DNA of 64,000 nucleotides from an uncultured Schlesneria sp. (GCA_903871875.1 CAIQIR010000038.1:1-64000), one strand, 5' to 3'. Positions 30,903 to 40,760 are shown, counted from the first letter of the stretch. Translations and numbers: made by a program. Notes: generated by a model from the sequence alone, not told the origin.

Positions 30903-30922
30903 CCCGGCAAGCATTTGCCGGG
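30903..30922 (+). promoter_or_regulatory. 5'-UTR hairpin just upstream of the His-rich gene
   Basis: CCCGGCAA 30903-30910 and TTGCCGGG 30915-30922 form a perfect 8-bp stem with a GCAT loop. AGAGGAG follows 8 nt later and the ATG at 30946, so the stem would stand directly before the ribosome-binding site in the mRNA. Confidence 0.4.
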
Positions 30923-30945
30923 TGACTGAAAGAGGAGTTTTGAAC

Positions 30946-31464
30946 ATGCACCATCATCACCATCCGCATGACCACGATCACGATGACGAAGGACGATGCC
31001 TTCCTGGCCCGAGGATCGGTGCGCTGGCCGAATACGACAATCACGGGGTCCGATTCCAATTTCCGTCCGACTGGACATTGACGGAACAATCGAACGAAGA
31101 AGAAACCACGATTTCGCTGCAGAGTGACGGAACCTCGTTTTGGACATTGATGCTGTTCAAATCGCGACCTGACCCGGAAGAGATTCTGGACACCGTCGTC
31201 ACGGCCTTCGTGCAGGATTACGAGGATGTTGACGTCATCTCGGCCATCGACAACCTGGGCGGCTTGCCTTCCCTGGGGCGTGATCTGGATTTTGTCTGCT
31301 ATGACCTGGTGAATTCGGCAACGGTGCGGGCGTTTCAAACCAGTGACACGACCGTCATGGTGCTCTACCAAGGAACCGATCACGAATTAGCGACCACTGG
31401 CGATCAGTTGAAGGCGATCACCGCGAGCTTGCAGTGCCAAGACGAAGATCTCGACGAGGAATGA
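30946..31464 (+). CDS. His-rich N-terminal hypothetical protein
   Basis: 172 residues from ATG 30946, with AGGAG about 10 nt upstream. The first 16 residues (MHHHHHPHDHDHDDEG) contain eight His and five acidic residues, a likely metal-binding or metal-buffering tail. The remainder (RFQFPSDWTLTEQSNEEETT onward) is a compact acidic domain without signal peptide, similar in outline to PsbP/DcrB-like folds. No transporter or metalloenzyme lies beside it, so the metal role is an inference from composition. Confidence 0.75.
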   Translation: MHHHHHPHDHDHDDEGRCLPGPRIGALAEYDNHGVRFQFPSDWTLTEQSNEEETTISLQSDGTSFWTLMLFKSRPDPEEILDTVVTAFVQDYEDVDVISAIDNLGGLPSLGRDLDFVCYDLVNSATVRAFQTSDTTVMVLYQGTDHELATTGDQLKAITASLQCQDEDLDEE

Positions 31465-31571
31465 AATCCGTTCACACATCGTCGGTGAATCGCCGGCAAC
31501 CGACCAACAATCGTACGTTGCGACAATCCGTCCCCGAATTCAAGAATTGAGTCGAGAGTACCCAATCCCTT

Positions 31572-31601
31572 TTGACGTATCAGCGCTCAGACATCTATAA
31601 T
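31572..31601 (+). promoter_or_regulatory. sigma-70-type promoter for the TPR/mog genes
   Basis: TTGACG (31572-31577), 18-bp spacer, then a perfect TATAAT (31596-31601). It lies about 95 bp upstream of the TPR gene start. Confidence 0.7.
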
Positions 31602-31696
31602 GGTGGTTCTTGCGAACAGAAAGTCTCTCTGTCGAAACCTTCCGAACTCGATCGAATCTTCCATTCCAGAGTCGCGATGATACGAGGTGCGTCAAG

Positions 31697-32650
31697 ATGA
31701 GCGATGCCGATATTGATGCACTTTGTAAGCTGGCAGACAACTGCCTGCAGTTGGGACAAGCGAAGCAGGCGAAGGAACTTTTCGATAAAGCGATCACGGC
31801 CAACATCGACTGTGCCGAAGCCCACGAAGGGTTAGCCTCGATCGCGGCGATGAATTCTGACTATGCCACGGCGATTGCACATTATGTGAAGCTGACACTG
31901 CTCAAGCCGATGGAGGCTCGGTATTTCACCAATCTGGGTGCAATCTATAACCGGACAGGGGAGTACCAGAAAGCGGTCGATGTCCTGCGCAAGGCGATTC
32001 AACGCGACAAACGCAGTTCAGAAGCCTATTACAATCTGGGCATTTCTCAACGGAAACTGAAACGCTGGCAGATGGCGATTTCGGCTTATCGTGAAGCGGC
32101 TCGTCTGAACCCGAAATTGGCCGAGGCGTATCAGAATCTGGGTAACGTCTACCTCGAGACGGCAAATTTGCCGATGGCCATCATCAACTTCAAGAAGGCC
32201 CTGGAAATCCGGCCCGATTTGGAGAAAGCTCGCGTCGCCCTGGAAAAAGCCGAATCGGCAACCAATACGGCCAAAGAAGCCGTTAATCCGTTCGGTCGCC
32301 TGGTCAACTCCCAATCTCATCAGTCCAGTTCCAATGCGACCATGCTGCGGGAATTGACCGATGCCGAACGATACGACGACCGGCATCAAGTGAAACATAT
32401 CGCCGATGAAATTGAGCGACTTTCCAAGGGGTGCCTGGAATTCCTCAAATTGAAGCTCGAACCCGCGATCATCGAATTGCAGCGCACGATGGCAGAAGGC
32501 AACAATGCGCAGATTGCCCTGGTCGACGTCGCGGATCAATATCATGTCGCCGCGAACCAATGGGCCGAACTTCGCAAGGCCGTCCGACGGAAAGTGCTGG
32601 AGCTTCGCGCCCACGAAGAAATCGTCAATTCACCGGAAGTGATCCTCTGA
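31697..32650 (+). CDS. TPR repeat protein
   Basis: 317 residues from ATG 31697 (GAGG upstream). About five tetratricopeptide repeats occupy residues 5-190, for example AEAYQNLGNVYLETANLPMA and EARYFTNLGAIYNRTGEYQK, with the standard W/L/G/Y/A/F/A/P pattern, and a C-terminal helical domain without repeats. No signal peptide; a cytoplasmic scaffold. It is followed one base later by the mog-like gene, so they form an operon driven by the promoter at 31572. Confidence 0.85.
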   Translation: MSDADIDALCKLADNCLQLGQAKQAKELFDKAITANIDCAEAHEGLASIAAMNSDYATAIAHYVKLTLLKPMEARYFTNLGAIYNRTGEYQKAVDVLRKAIQRDKRSSEAYYNLGISQRKLKRWQMAISAYREAARLNPKLAEAYQNLGNVYLETANLPMAIINFKKALEIRPDLEKARVALEKAESATNTAKEAVNPFGRLVNSQSHQSSSNATMLRELTDAERYDDRHQVKHIADEIERLSKGCLEFLKLKLEPAIIELQRTMAEGNNAQIALVDVADQYHVAANQWAELRKAVRRKVLELRAHEEIVNSPEVIL

Positions 32651-32651
32651 A

Positions 32652-33179
32652 ATGGCGACTCGCATTGGAATCGTCACCGTCTCGGACCGGGCCAGTCGTG
32701 GTGAATACGAAGACCGGGGCGGCCCGGCCATTCACGACTATCTCGCCAGCATCCTGACTTGCCCATACGAGACGGTCGCACGCGTGATCCCCGACGAACG
32801 TCCGTTGATCGAACAAGCGCTGCGCGATCTGTGCGACGCCGAAGGCTGCTGTCTCGTAATTACCACTGGCGGTACTGGCCCGGCGCTCCGCGACGTGACT
32901 CCCGAAGCAACCGAAGCCGTCTGTCAAAAAATGATGCCGGGATTCGGTGAACTGATGCGGAAGGTGTCGCTGGAAAAAGTGCCGACCGCCATCCTGTCGC
33001 GCCAAACCGCCGGAATTTGTGGGCAGGCCCTGATCATCAACTTGCCTGGGCAACCCCGGGCCATCCAAGAATGCCTGGACGCCGTGTTTCCCGCGGTCCC
33101 ATATTGCATCGACCTGCTAGAAGGTCCGTACCTCACCACGGACGAAACGAAGCTCAAAGCATTCCGACCCAAGAAATAG
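32652..33179 (+). CDS. mog: molybdopterin adenylyltransferase-like protein (MogA/MoaB family)
   Basis: 175 residues with the MoCF-biosynthesis fold: RIGIVTVSDRASRGEYEDRGGP, the nucleotide-binding loop VITTGGTGPALRDVTPEAT, and IINLPGQPRAIQECL. This protein family adenylates molybdopterin before metal insertion, or (MoaB) is a paralogue of uncertain role. It starts one base after the TPR gene. No other moa genes lie nearby. Confidence 0.88.
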   Translation: MATRIGIVTVSDRASRGEYEDRGGPAIHDYLASILTCPYETVARVIPDERPLIEQALRDLCDAEGCCLVITTGGTGPALRDVTPEATEAVCQKMMPGFGELMRKVSLEKVPTAILSRQTAGICGQALIINLPGQPRAIQECLDAVFPAVPYCIDLLEGPYLTTDETKLKAFRPKK

Positions 33180-33222
33180 TGCCCAGAGAAGACGTGGCCC
33201 CGCCACAGAATGTGACCACTCC

Positions 33223-33486
33223 ATGCGAATTCCGATCATCGTTCCGGACGTCGGATCCGGCGAAGAACCGCTGCAATTGTGCGGTTGGCTGGTCGACGAA
33301 GGCGACATGGTCCTCGCCGGCGATCTGGTCGCGGAACTGCTGATTCCCGGCATCACGGTCGAAATCATGTCCGAAGCCTCCGGTCGCCTCGACGCGATCA
33401 TGAAGCCGATTGATGCTGCGGTGCACGTCGGAGACGTTCTGGCCTGGATCGAAGACGCCCCGGCCACACCTGACGAACCCGCCTGA
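33223..33486 (+). CDS. lipoyl/biotinyl-domain-like protein without the modifiable lysine
   Basis: 87 residues, a stand-alone barrel-sandwich hybrid domain: IIVPDVGSGEEPLQLCGWLV, then GDLVAELLIPGITVEIMSEA and HVGDVLAWIEDA. At the hairpin where E2 lipoyl domains have D-K-A, this protein has P42-G43-I44, so it cannot be lipoylated at that position. It is 43 bp downstream of mog. It could be a structural or metabolite-binding variant used with an unknown partner. Confidence 0.7.
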   Translation: MRIPIIVPDVGSGEEPLQLCGWLVDEGDMVLAGDLVAELLIPGITVEIMSEASGRLDAIMKPIDAAVHVGDVLAWIEDAPATPDEPA

Positions 33487-33788
33487 TCGGTCGCCAACAT
33501 CTTCTCGCCTCTGGATCCCGGTTCAGAATAACCGAAACACGTGACTAGCCAGCGATCCTGCAGTGAACGTCCGTTCCGTTCAGGTGACACGTCCCGGAAC
33601 AGACGGCGATCGTCCAAAATTCGAAAAGAGCGAGCCTCCATCGACTTCCGCCTTCCGGAAGCCTCAAATCTGTTTCGTTGCGACGAAAAATCCGATAAAC
33701 TATTGCTGATGGGAATGGGCGGGCGGCAGCTCCCTGGGAATGGTATTATGGTGGATTGGGCTGTCCCGGTTCCTGGTGGATATTGTTG

Positions 33789-36026
33789 ATGATTCGACGA
33801 CGAACGAGACTTCACGAAATGAGATGGATTGCGGCGATCATGTTCGTCGTGGGATGCTCGCTTGGCATTGCAGAGCCAAAGTTGTTCGCTCAGGACGCTG
33901 GAGCTTCGCGGACCGTCACGTTCGAATCCGATGTTCAGCCGCTGCTGACTCGTTTGGGTTGTAATGCGGGAGCTTGTCACGGCAAATCACGTGGCCAGAA
34001 CGGCTTTGCCTTGTCGTTATTAGGTTTCGATTCGGACTTTGATTACTCGGCCTTGGTCCGGGAAGGTCGCGGACGCCGTGTTTTTGCCGCGGCTCCAGAA
34101 GACAGTCTGCTGCTGAAGAAAGCCGCGGGTCAGGTTCCTCATGGTGGCGGCAAGCGGTTCGACGTCGGCAGCCCTCCCTACGAGGAGATGCGCGAGTGGG
34201 TTCGCGGCGGTGCGCTACGCACGCCGGATGATGCACCGAAGCTGGTCCGTGTCACGGCCGAACCGGCCAGTTTCAGCTTGGCTCCCCAGGAACGATTTCC
34301 ACTGCGGGTGATCGCCGAATATTCCGACGGACATCGCCGCGACGTCACCGAAGGTTCCGCCTTCCAATCGAACGATCGGACGATTGCGTCGATTGCTGCG
34401 GCGGGCGACGGCATGGTGCAAGCGGGACCGATTCCGGGTGAGGCGGCGATCATGGCCCGGTACATGAATCATATCGCCGTTTGTGCGGTCACCATTCCGT
34501 TACCCGGTATCGTAGATGACGCGGCCTACGAACGTTTGCCTCGCGTCAATCCGATCGACGATCTGGTTTGGAAGAAACTGAAGCAACTGGGAATGTTGCC
34601 TTCGCCGGCCGCGAACGACGCCACATTTCACCGTCGCGCCTACTTGCGAGCCATCGGACGATTGCCGCATCCCGAAGAAACGCGAGCCTTTCTGGCCGAC
34701 ACCGATCCCCACAAGCGACAAAGCTTGATTGACGGCTTACTGGAACGTCCCGAATACGCCGACTTTTGGGCCAATAAATGGGCCGATTTGCTGCGTCCCA
34801 ATCCCTACCGGGCGGGAATCAAATCCGTTTGGAATCTGCATTCCTGGCTGCGGGAAGCCTTCCGAAAAAACATGCCCTACGATCAATTCGTCGAGCAATT
34901 ATTGACCGCTCAGGGAAGCACTTGGCGTAACGGCGCCACGGTGATCTTCCGCGACCGTCCCGAATCGATCGAGATCGGCGCGTCGGTCAGCCAGCTGTTT
35001 CTGGGTGTCCGGCTGGAATGTGCCAAGTGCCATCATCATCCGTTCGAGGTCTGGAGCCAGGACGATTTCTACGGCTTCGCGTCGTTCTTCTCTCGTATCG
35101 GGCACAAAGGCGAAGGTCTGTCGCCACCGATTTCCGGCGGGGAAGAGATGATTTTCACGACCGCCAGCGGACAACTGAATCACGGCCGCACGGGGTTGCC
35201 GGTGGCCCCCAAAACGCTATCAGGTTCGTCGCTGACGATCGGACCGGACGAAGACCCGCGACAGGTGCTGGTCTCGTGGATGCTCGAGTCGTCGAATCCT
35301 TATTTCCCGCGCGTGATGGCCAACCGAGTCTGGGCCGAACTCATGGGGCACGGTCTGGTCGATCCGGTGGACGACATCCGAGCCACCAACCCCGCCACAA
35401 ACGAAGCCCTGTTGGACTATCTGTCGGCCGAATTCCGTCAGCAGGGTTATGACATCAAAAAACTGATCCGTACGATCATGACCTCAACCGTTTTCGGATT
35501 GGGTTCGACTCCGGTCGAACGAAATGTGTCGGACGTCAAGAACTTTTCTCGCTATTACCGGCAACGGATGCGAGCCGAAGTGCTGCTCGACGCGGTCAAT
35601 GACGTCCTGGGCACCGAAGAAGAGTTCGCGGCGATGCCGCCCGGATCGCGAGCGATGCAGCTGTGGACACACCGCTCGTCATCCCTGTTTCTCGACACGT
35701 TCGGTCGCCCCGATCTGAATCAGGATCCGCCATGCGAACGGTCCAGTGAATCCACAACGCCGCAGGTGCTGCATCTGATGAATTCCCCCGCACTCAATAA
35801 GAAACTGGTTCTCGATACGGCGCGACCGGCCCAACTCGCCGCCAGCGATCGGTCCAACGAATCGCTGGTCGACGAAGCTTATTTGCTGATTTACAGCCGC
35901 TTGCCCCAGGCCGAAGAACGGCAGGCGGCGCTGGAGTTTCTTCCCGAGCCGGCGATGCGACGACGGGCGGTCGAAGATCTGTTTTGGGCCTTGTTGAATA
36001 CACCCGAGTTTTCATTTGTCGATTGA
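33789..36026 (+). CDS. planctomycete cytochrome c / DUF1549 / DUF1553 protein
   Basis: 745 residues from ATG 33789, with a signal peptide. Order: PSCyt haem motif C58-N-A-G-A-C63-H64 (an unusual C-x4-C-H), a bacterial Ig-like segment (FSLAPQERFPLRVIAEYSDG), DUF1549 with VEQLLTAQG and a second haem site CAKCHHHPFE near residue 412, and DUF1553 at the C-terminus (WVRGGALR, MNSPALNKK). It is an exported, haem-binding protein with unknown function, always paired in planctomycetes with a DUF1501 gene as found immediately downstream. Confidence 0.88.
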   Translation: MIRRRTRLHEMRWIAAIMFVVGCSLGIAEPKLFAQDAGASRTVTFESDVQPLLTRLGCNAGACHGKSRGQNGFALSLLGFDSDFDYSALVREGRGRRVFAAAPEDSLLLKKAAGQVPHGGGKRFDVGSPPYEEMREWVRGGALRTPDDAPKLVRVTAEPASFSLAPQERFPLRVIAEYSDGHRRDVTEGSAFQSNDRTIASIAAAGDGMVQAGPIPGEAAIMARYMNHIAVCAVTIPLPGIVDDAAYERLPRVNPIDDLVWKKLKQLGMLPSPAANDATFHRRAYLRAIGRLPHPEETRAFLADTDPHKRQSLIDGLLERPEYADFWANKWADLLRPNPYRAGIKSVWNLHSWLREAFRKNMPYDQFVEQLLTAQGSTWRNGATVIFRDRPESIEIGASVSQLFLGVRLECAKCHHHPFEVWSQDDFYGFASFFSRIGHKGEGLSPPISGGEEMIFTTASGQLNHGRTGLPVAPKTLSGSSLTIGPDEDPRQVLVSWMLESSNPYFPRVMANRVWAELMGHGLVDPVDDIRATNPATNEALLDYLSAEFRQQGYDIKKLIRTIMTSTVFGLGSTPVERNVSDVKNFSRYYRQRMRAEVLLDAVNDVLGTEEEFAAMPPGSRAMQLWTHRSSSLFLDTFGRPDLNQDPPCERSSESTTPQVLHLMNSPALNKKLVLDTARPAQLAASDRSNESLVDEAYLLIYSRLPQAEERQAALEFLPEPAMRRRAVEDLFWALLNTPEFSFVD

Positions 36027-36081
36027 GGGAAGACGAAATCTTCCGCAGACCGTTATCCGTTTTCAGTGGAATCCTGTTCTC

Positions 36082-37413
36082 ATGACTGTCTACCGAAATT
36101 GCGAAGGAATCGGGCGCCGTGACTGCCTCAAGCTGGGGTTGGGAACGTTGCTCGGCGGCGGGTTCGTCAACGCGCTGCGCGCTCGCAGCGCGGCGGCGGA
36201 AACAGCGACGCGTCCCACCAGTTGCATTCTGGTCTGGCTCGATGGCGGCCCTAGCCATTTTGAAACGTTCGATCCCAAGCCAGAGGCGCCAGCCGAGATC
36301 CGCGGCGAATGCCAGACCATCGCCACCAAGACCCCCGGAGTTTACTTCTCCGAGAACATGACGCGACTGGCGGCGATCAGTGACAAACTGACGATCGTCC
36401 GTTCGGTCCGTCACGACCAGAACAATCATGGGGCGGGCAACCACTACATGACCACTGGCGCACCGACGCGCATCCCTGTCAGCTGCGGCGCCTTCGTCAG
36501 CTTCCACCCCAGCATGGGTTCGGTCGTCTCGTTTGAACGTGGTGCTCGCGACGGGTTGCCACCCTATTTCTCGATCCCCGAAATGACTCGATCGGGCGGT
36601 CCCAATTTTCTGGGGGCACGGCATGCTCCCTTCGTCGTCAGTGACGATCCGAATCAAGAATCGTTCATGGTCCGCGACGTGACGATTCCCAAGGACTTGG
36701 ATGACGGCCGCACCGTCGACCGTCGGAAAATTCGCGCTCGGCTGGATCAGTTCGCCAGGTTTCACGATCGAGCCGCCGGCGACCCCGTGGCCAGTGCCGA
36801 CGAAAACTATCAGCAAGCGGTGTCGCTGATGACCTCGCCCGCCGCCCAGCGAGCATTCGAAATGCATCGCGAACCGGGACCGGTACGTGACGCTTATGGT
36901 CGTACGACGTTTGGACAGCAGGCCTTGTTGGCTCGACGACTGGTCGAAGCCGGTGTGCCGTTCGTCACGCTGCACAGTGGCGGCTGGGACCATCACTCCA
37001 ATATCTTCAAAGCGTTCCAAACCAAAGGTCAAAGTTTCGATGCCGTCGTCGCGAGACTGATCGAAGATCTTGATCAGCGAGGTCTGCTCGATACGACGTT
37101 GGTGCTCGTCATGGGCGAGTTCGGACGGACACCGCAGATTTCAACCTTGCCGGGCCAGACGACGCCGGGACGCGATCACTGGTCGAGCGCAATCTCGGTC
37201 CTGATGGCCGGCTGTGGCACGCCGCGCGGACAAGTCGTGGGCGCCACCGATCGGCAGGGTTATTCGGCGATCGAAAAGGTTTACGCTCCGGAAAATCTCG
37301 TGTCGAGCGTCTATCTCAAGCTGGGGATCAGTCCCGACAAAATCCTCTATACCGGTGCCGGTCGCCCCACGCATCTGGTCAGCGATTCACGGCCGATCGC
37401 CGAAGTCATGTAA
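36082..37413 (+). CDS. DUF1501 protein (sulfatase-fold)
   Basis: 443 residues from ATG 36082. A twin-arginine-like leader (GIGRRDCLKLGLGTLLGGGF) directs export by the Tat route. The body has the DUF1501 pattern, with PTSCILVWLDGGPSHFETFD, HDQNNHGAGNHYMTTG and MGEFGRTPQIS, that relates it to the alkaline phosphatase/sulfatase superfamily. It works, presumably in the periplasm, as the standing partner of the cytochrome protein upstream. Confidence 0.9.
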   Translation: MTVYRNCEGIGRRDCLKLGLGTLLGGGFVNALRARSAAAETATRPTSCILVWLDGGPSHFETFDPKPEAPAEIRGECQTIATKTPGVYFSENMTRLAAISDKLTIVRSVRHDQNNHGAGNHYMTTGAPTRIPVSCGAFVSFHPSMGSVVSFERGARDGLPPYFSIPEMTRSGGPNFLGARHAPFVVSDDPNQESFMVRDVTIPKDLDDGRTVDRRKIRARLDQFARFHDRAAGDPVASADENYQQAVSLMTSPAAQRAFEMHREPGPVRDAYGRTTFGQQALLARRLVEAGVPFVTLHSGGWDHHSNIFKAFQTKGQSFDAVVARLIEDLDQRGLLDTTLVLVMGEFGRTPQISTLPGQTTPGRDHWSSAISVLMAGCGTPRGQVVGATDRQGYSAIEKVYAPENLVSSVYLKLGISPDKILYTGAGRPTHLVSDSRPIAEVM

Positions 37414-37430
37414 CGATGTTCTCTGCCGGT

Positions 37431-37453
37431 ACGGGCGAATGACCGTCGCCCGT
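37431..37453 (+). terminator. hairpin after the DUF1501 gene
   Basis: ACGGGCGA 37431-37438 pairs with TCGCCCGT 37446-37453 (7-nt loop). No T tract, so it may attenuate rather than fully stop transcription into the next gene. Confidence 0.35.
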
Positions 37454-37559
37454 TCCCACAAACCCGCCAAAACGTTTCCCGCCAACCGTGCTGATGATCG
37501 GCGACAAGTTCCGCCGCAAAAAAAGTCGCTCTTCATTTGTCGTGGATCCCGCAGTCATC

Positions 37560-39323
37560 ATGACCATCGATCTCTTCCGTCAACCGCACCGCCACGATTC
37601 CCGCCGTTCTGGCGAACGATTGAGAATTCGTTCCCTTTGTCACCGATTGGTCCTGGGCGTTGGGTTCTGGTTAGCAGCCGGCAGTATCGGTTGGTCCGCC
37701 CCGCCCACGTTGACCAATCTGTTTCCCGCCGGCGGCCAACGCGGCTCAAAAGTCGTGGTGACCTGTACGGGAACGTGGACCTGGCCGCCGAAGATCTCGT
37801 CGCCCGGAATCGACGCCGTGCCAACCGCCGATGCCGGCAAGCTGGAAGTCTCGATTCCTGCCGATCTCGCGGCCGATCGCGTCTGGATTCGATTTTATGA
37901 CGCCGAGGGTGCGTCGGTGCTACAGCCGTTTCTGATCGGAGGCTGGCACGAGATCGAAGAAGTCGAGCCCAACGAAAAACCGCAGCAGGCCCAAGTCGTC
38001 GCAGAGGCTGCGGTCACAGTGAACGGGGCTTTGAAAGAAGCGGACGTTGATTGCTTCTCAGTCACTTTGGCCGCGGGCCAGACGCTGGTTGCCGCACTCG
38101 ACGCCAACACCCGACTCGGTTCGCCCATGGATTCGATCCTGCAGGTGGTTTCTCCCGACGGCATCATTCTCGCCGAAAACCATGATGACCTGAATCTCGA
38201 TCCCCGTCTCGCATTCACAGCGGCCAAGGCCGGAACCTATATCGTTCGCCTGTTCGCTTTTCCCTCAACACCGAATACTACGATTCGTTTCCACGGCGGG
38301 GCAGGGCACATTTACCGGCTGACGCTGACCACCGGTCCGTATGCGACCCACGCGATTCCGCTCTCGGCATCGCTGGCTCAACCCGACAGTGTCGGCGTCG
38401 CCGGTTGGAATATCCCACCCGAGACACGACTGAACATCGTCCCGTTCGGCGGCTCGCGGCTGGCCGATCTTCAGGAATTGGAACCACTCGAAGAACTACG
38501 TCGTTCCCCCGAAACCCGTCTGGGGTACGCTCTCTCTGCCGACGGAACCATCTCAACCCGAATCCGCCAGACACCGCTCACAGTCGTGTTAAAATCAGAA
38601 ACTGCTGATTCCGCGACGCCGATGACCGTCCCGGTCTCCTCGTCCGTCACCGGACGTTTGAAGGCCCGACGGCAACAGGACGAGTACCTCATCCCACTGA
38701 TGAAGGGCCAGCAGGTTGTCATCTCGGTCGAGGCGCGCAGCCTGGATGTCCCGCTGGATCCCGTGATGAAATTGGCAGACCCCACGGGAACGGTCGTCGC
38801 TGACGTCGATGACATCGGTTCGCTACGTGATGCCTTGATCGTGCACACGGCCGCCCACGACGGGGACTATCGACTGACCGTCAGCGATCGATTTCGTCAG
38901 GGAGGCGATCGCTGCTGGTATCTGCTGACCGTCAGACTCGATCAACCCGACTTTGATCTGAGCGCCAACGCCGATGCGATCGTGACCACCTCCGACAAAC
39001 CGGCGGAATTGACAGTGAAAGTTCAACGACGCGGAACCGCCGCGAATCCAGTCGGACCGCTGACGATTCAAGCCGTCAGCCTGCCGGATGCAGTCACCTG
39101 CGCCGCCGTCGTCTCGGAAACAACTGGTCCGACCGCCACCGAAGTGAAACTGACATTCACATCGACCGGCGCCCCGTTCTCCGGCCCGGTGCGCATCACC
39201 GGAAAGGCGAGTTCTCCCGCGGAAATCGAACGAGCCGTACGAACGCCCGCTCATTTAGGTGTCACCTTCGAAACAATCTGGTTGACCGTCGTCGGAAAAC
39301 TCGCAGCAGAACCACCCAAATGA
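37560..39323 (+). CDS. secreted protein with bacterial pre-peptidase C-terminal (PPC) domains
   Basis: 587 residues from ATG 37560. A long N-terminal basic stretch precedes a signal segment (LVLGVGFWLAAGSIGWSAPP), then an IPT-like start (PTLTNLFPAGGQRGSKVVVT) and two PPC-like beta-sandwich domains, the first with DVDCFSVTLAAGQTLVAALD and the second with QDEYLIPLMKGQQVVISVEA. Such proteins accompany the DUF1549/DUF1501 pair in planctomycetes and are likely exported. The true start is uncertain; an ATG at 37488 is also in frame. Confidence 0.8.
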   Translation: MTIDLFRQPHRHDSRRSGERLRIRSLCHRLVLGVGFWLAAGSIGWSAPPTLTNLFPAGGQRGSKVVVTCTGTWTWPPKISSPGIDAVPTADAGKLEVSIPADLAADRVWIRFYDAEGASVLQPFLIGGWHEIEEVEPNEKPQQAQVVAEAAVTVNGALKEADVDCFSVTLAAGQTLVAALDANTRLGSPMDSILQVVSPDGIILAENHDDLNLDPRLAFTAAKAGTYIVRLFAFPSTPNTTIRFHGGAGHIYRLTLTTGPYATHAIPLSASLAQPDSVGVAGWNIPPETRLNIVPFGGSRLADLQELEPLEELRRSPETRLGYALSADGTISTRIRQTPLTVVLKSETADSATPMTVPVSSSVTGRLKARRQQDEYLIPLMKGQQVVISVEARSLDVPLDPVMKLADPTGTVVADVDDIGSLRDALIVHTAAHDGDYRLTVSDRFRQGGDRCWYLLTVRLDQPDFDLSANADAIVTTSDKPAELTVKVQRRGTAANPVGPLTIQAVSLPDAVTCAAVVSETTGPTATEVKLTFTSTGAPFSGPVRITGKASSPAEIERAVRTPAHLGVTFETIWLTVVGKLAAEPPK

Positions 39324-39374
39324 GTCCGCTGATGACCTGGACGAGACACCGACGGGAACCCCACTCGGTCCGGG

Positions 39375-40760
39375 TTAATCCTCGGCCCGGCCATCGTCAC
39401 TCATCTTGACGATTTTCGGATCGAACCGTGCCACCGTTTCGACCAGATCCTGCTGTTCGCGCATGATGTCGAGAATGTTTTTGTAGGCGTACGGCACTTC
39501 GTCCGCACCCGCCGACAACACGCGGATCCCTTTTACTTCCAGATCCCGTTGAACGGCTCGCCAGCTGTATTTTTCCCGTGCCGCTGTACGACTCATGCGG
39601 CGTCCGGCCCCGTGCGATGCCGACTTGAAGCTGGCCACGTTGCCCTTACCTCGAACGACGAATGCGGGATCGGCCATCGAACCGGGAATCACCCCCAGTT
39701 CGCCGACCTCCGCCGGAGTCGCCCCTTTGCGATGGACGATCAGTTCTCGACCATCGTGGATTTCTTTCCAGGCGAAGTTATGGTGGTTCTCGACACCGGC
39801 AATGATCCTTGCCCCGGCGATCTGCGACACCAGCCGATGAATCACATCGTGGTTCGCCGCAGCATACTCGCCCATCAAATTCATTGCCGCCCAATACTCC
39901 TGACCGGCCTCATCGTCCATATCAAGCCATGCCAGACGACCAAGATCTTCGTATCTCTTCGGCAGACGATCACGCGCGATATTGCTGTAAGTATCGCACA
40001 CGGCCGCACCCGTACCACGGCTTCCGCTATGGCTGAGCAGTGACACGTATTCGCCCGCATCCAGACCGAGTCCTTCGTCCCGCTGGGACAGCGACAGGAC
40101 TCCAAATTCGACGAAATGGTTGCCGGATCCCGACGTTCCCAACTGTCGCCAGGCTTTGTCACGATACTCGCGCGTGACCGGCGTGACGGTCCAGTCAGTA
40201 TCCATCACGTCATGTTGCTGCGGCCGTTCATGGACCGAGCCCACGCCGAACCGGGTTCCCTTATCGAGAGCATTTTTGAAGCGGTGGAAATTCTCTGAGA
40301 GCTGCGCCGTGGGCAGATCGAGCACCGACAACTTCATGCGGCAGGCAATATCGACCCCCACGGCGTAGGGCACAATTGCGTTTTCCAACGCCAGCACGCC
40401 GCCAATCGGCAGACCATAGCCCACATGCGCATCGGGCATCAGCGCCGCCCCGACCGCCATCGGCAGTCCACATGCCTGCTTCATCTGGGCTCGACAGGCA
40501 TCGTCGATCTCTGCTCCCCAGACTTGATAATCAATCGGGTCCGGACGAGAAAAATTTGCCGACTCAATCAGATCCCGAGCCAGTTGGCCAAAGTCGGGAT
40601 GGGCGGCATAGTCCGACGGCGCCTTCAAAACATTTCCGATCAACTGCTTGATCTCGCGTCCGCGCAACCGCCCGTGCTTCGCGGCTTCTTGAATTCCCGC
40701 AATGGCCGCGTTCAGGCATTCATTGGGAACACCCAGTTTTCGGAGTTGTGTCGTATTCAT
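39375..40760 (-). CDS. rtcB: RNA-splicing ligase RtcB
   Basis: 461 residues. The Mn2+/GMP site is visible as MPDAHVGYGLPIGGVLA, AVGVDIACRMKLSVL, GTSGSGNHFVEFG, SHSGSRGTGAAV, and the guanylated His in SASHGAGRRMSRTAA. RtcB ligates 2',3'-cyclic-phosphate and 5'-OH RNA ends, in repair or tRNA splicing. No RtcA or RtcR is adjacent. The gene faces the HlyD-like adaptor with a 484-bp divergent gap. Confidence 0.93.
   Translation of the reverse strand: MNTTQLRKLGVPNECLNAAIAGIQEAAKHGRLRGREIKQLIGNVLKAPSDYAAHPDFGQLARDLIESANFSRPDPIDYQVWGAEIDDACRAQMKQACGLPMAVGAALMPDAHVGYGLPIGGVLALENAIVPYAVGVDIACRMKLSVLDLPTAQLSENFHRFKNALDKGTRFGVGSVHERPQQHDVMDTDWTVTPVTREYRDKAWRQLGTSGSGNHFVEFGVLSLSQRDEGLGLDAGEYVSLLSHSGSRGTGAAVCDTYSNIARDRLPKRYEDLGRLAWLDMDDEAGQEYWAAMNLMGEYAAANHDVIHRLVSQIAGARIIAGVENHHNFAWKEIHDGRELIVHRKGATPAEVGELGVIPGSMADPAFVVRGKGNVASFKSASHGAGRRMSRTAAREKYSWRAVQRDLEVKGIRVLSAGADEVPYAYKNILDIMREQQDLVETVARFDPKIVKMSDDGRAED

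Noticed and set aside
35794-37032. 412-codon frame opposite the DUF1501 gene
   Set aside because: Antisense shadow of two clear genes.
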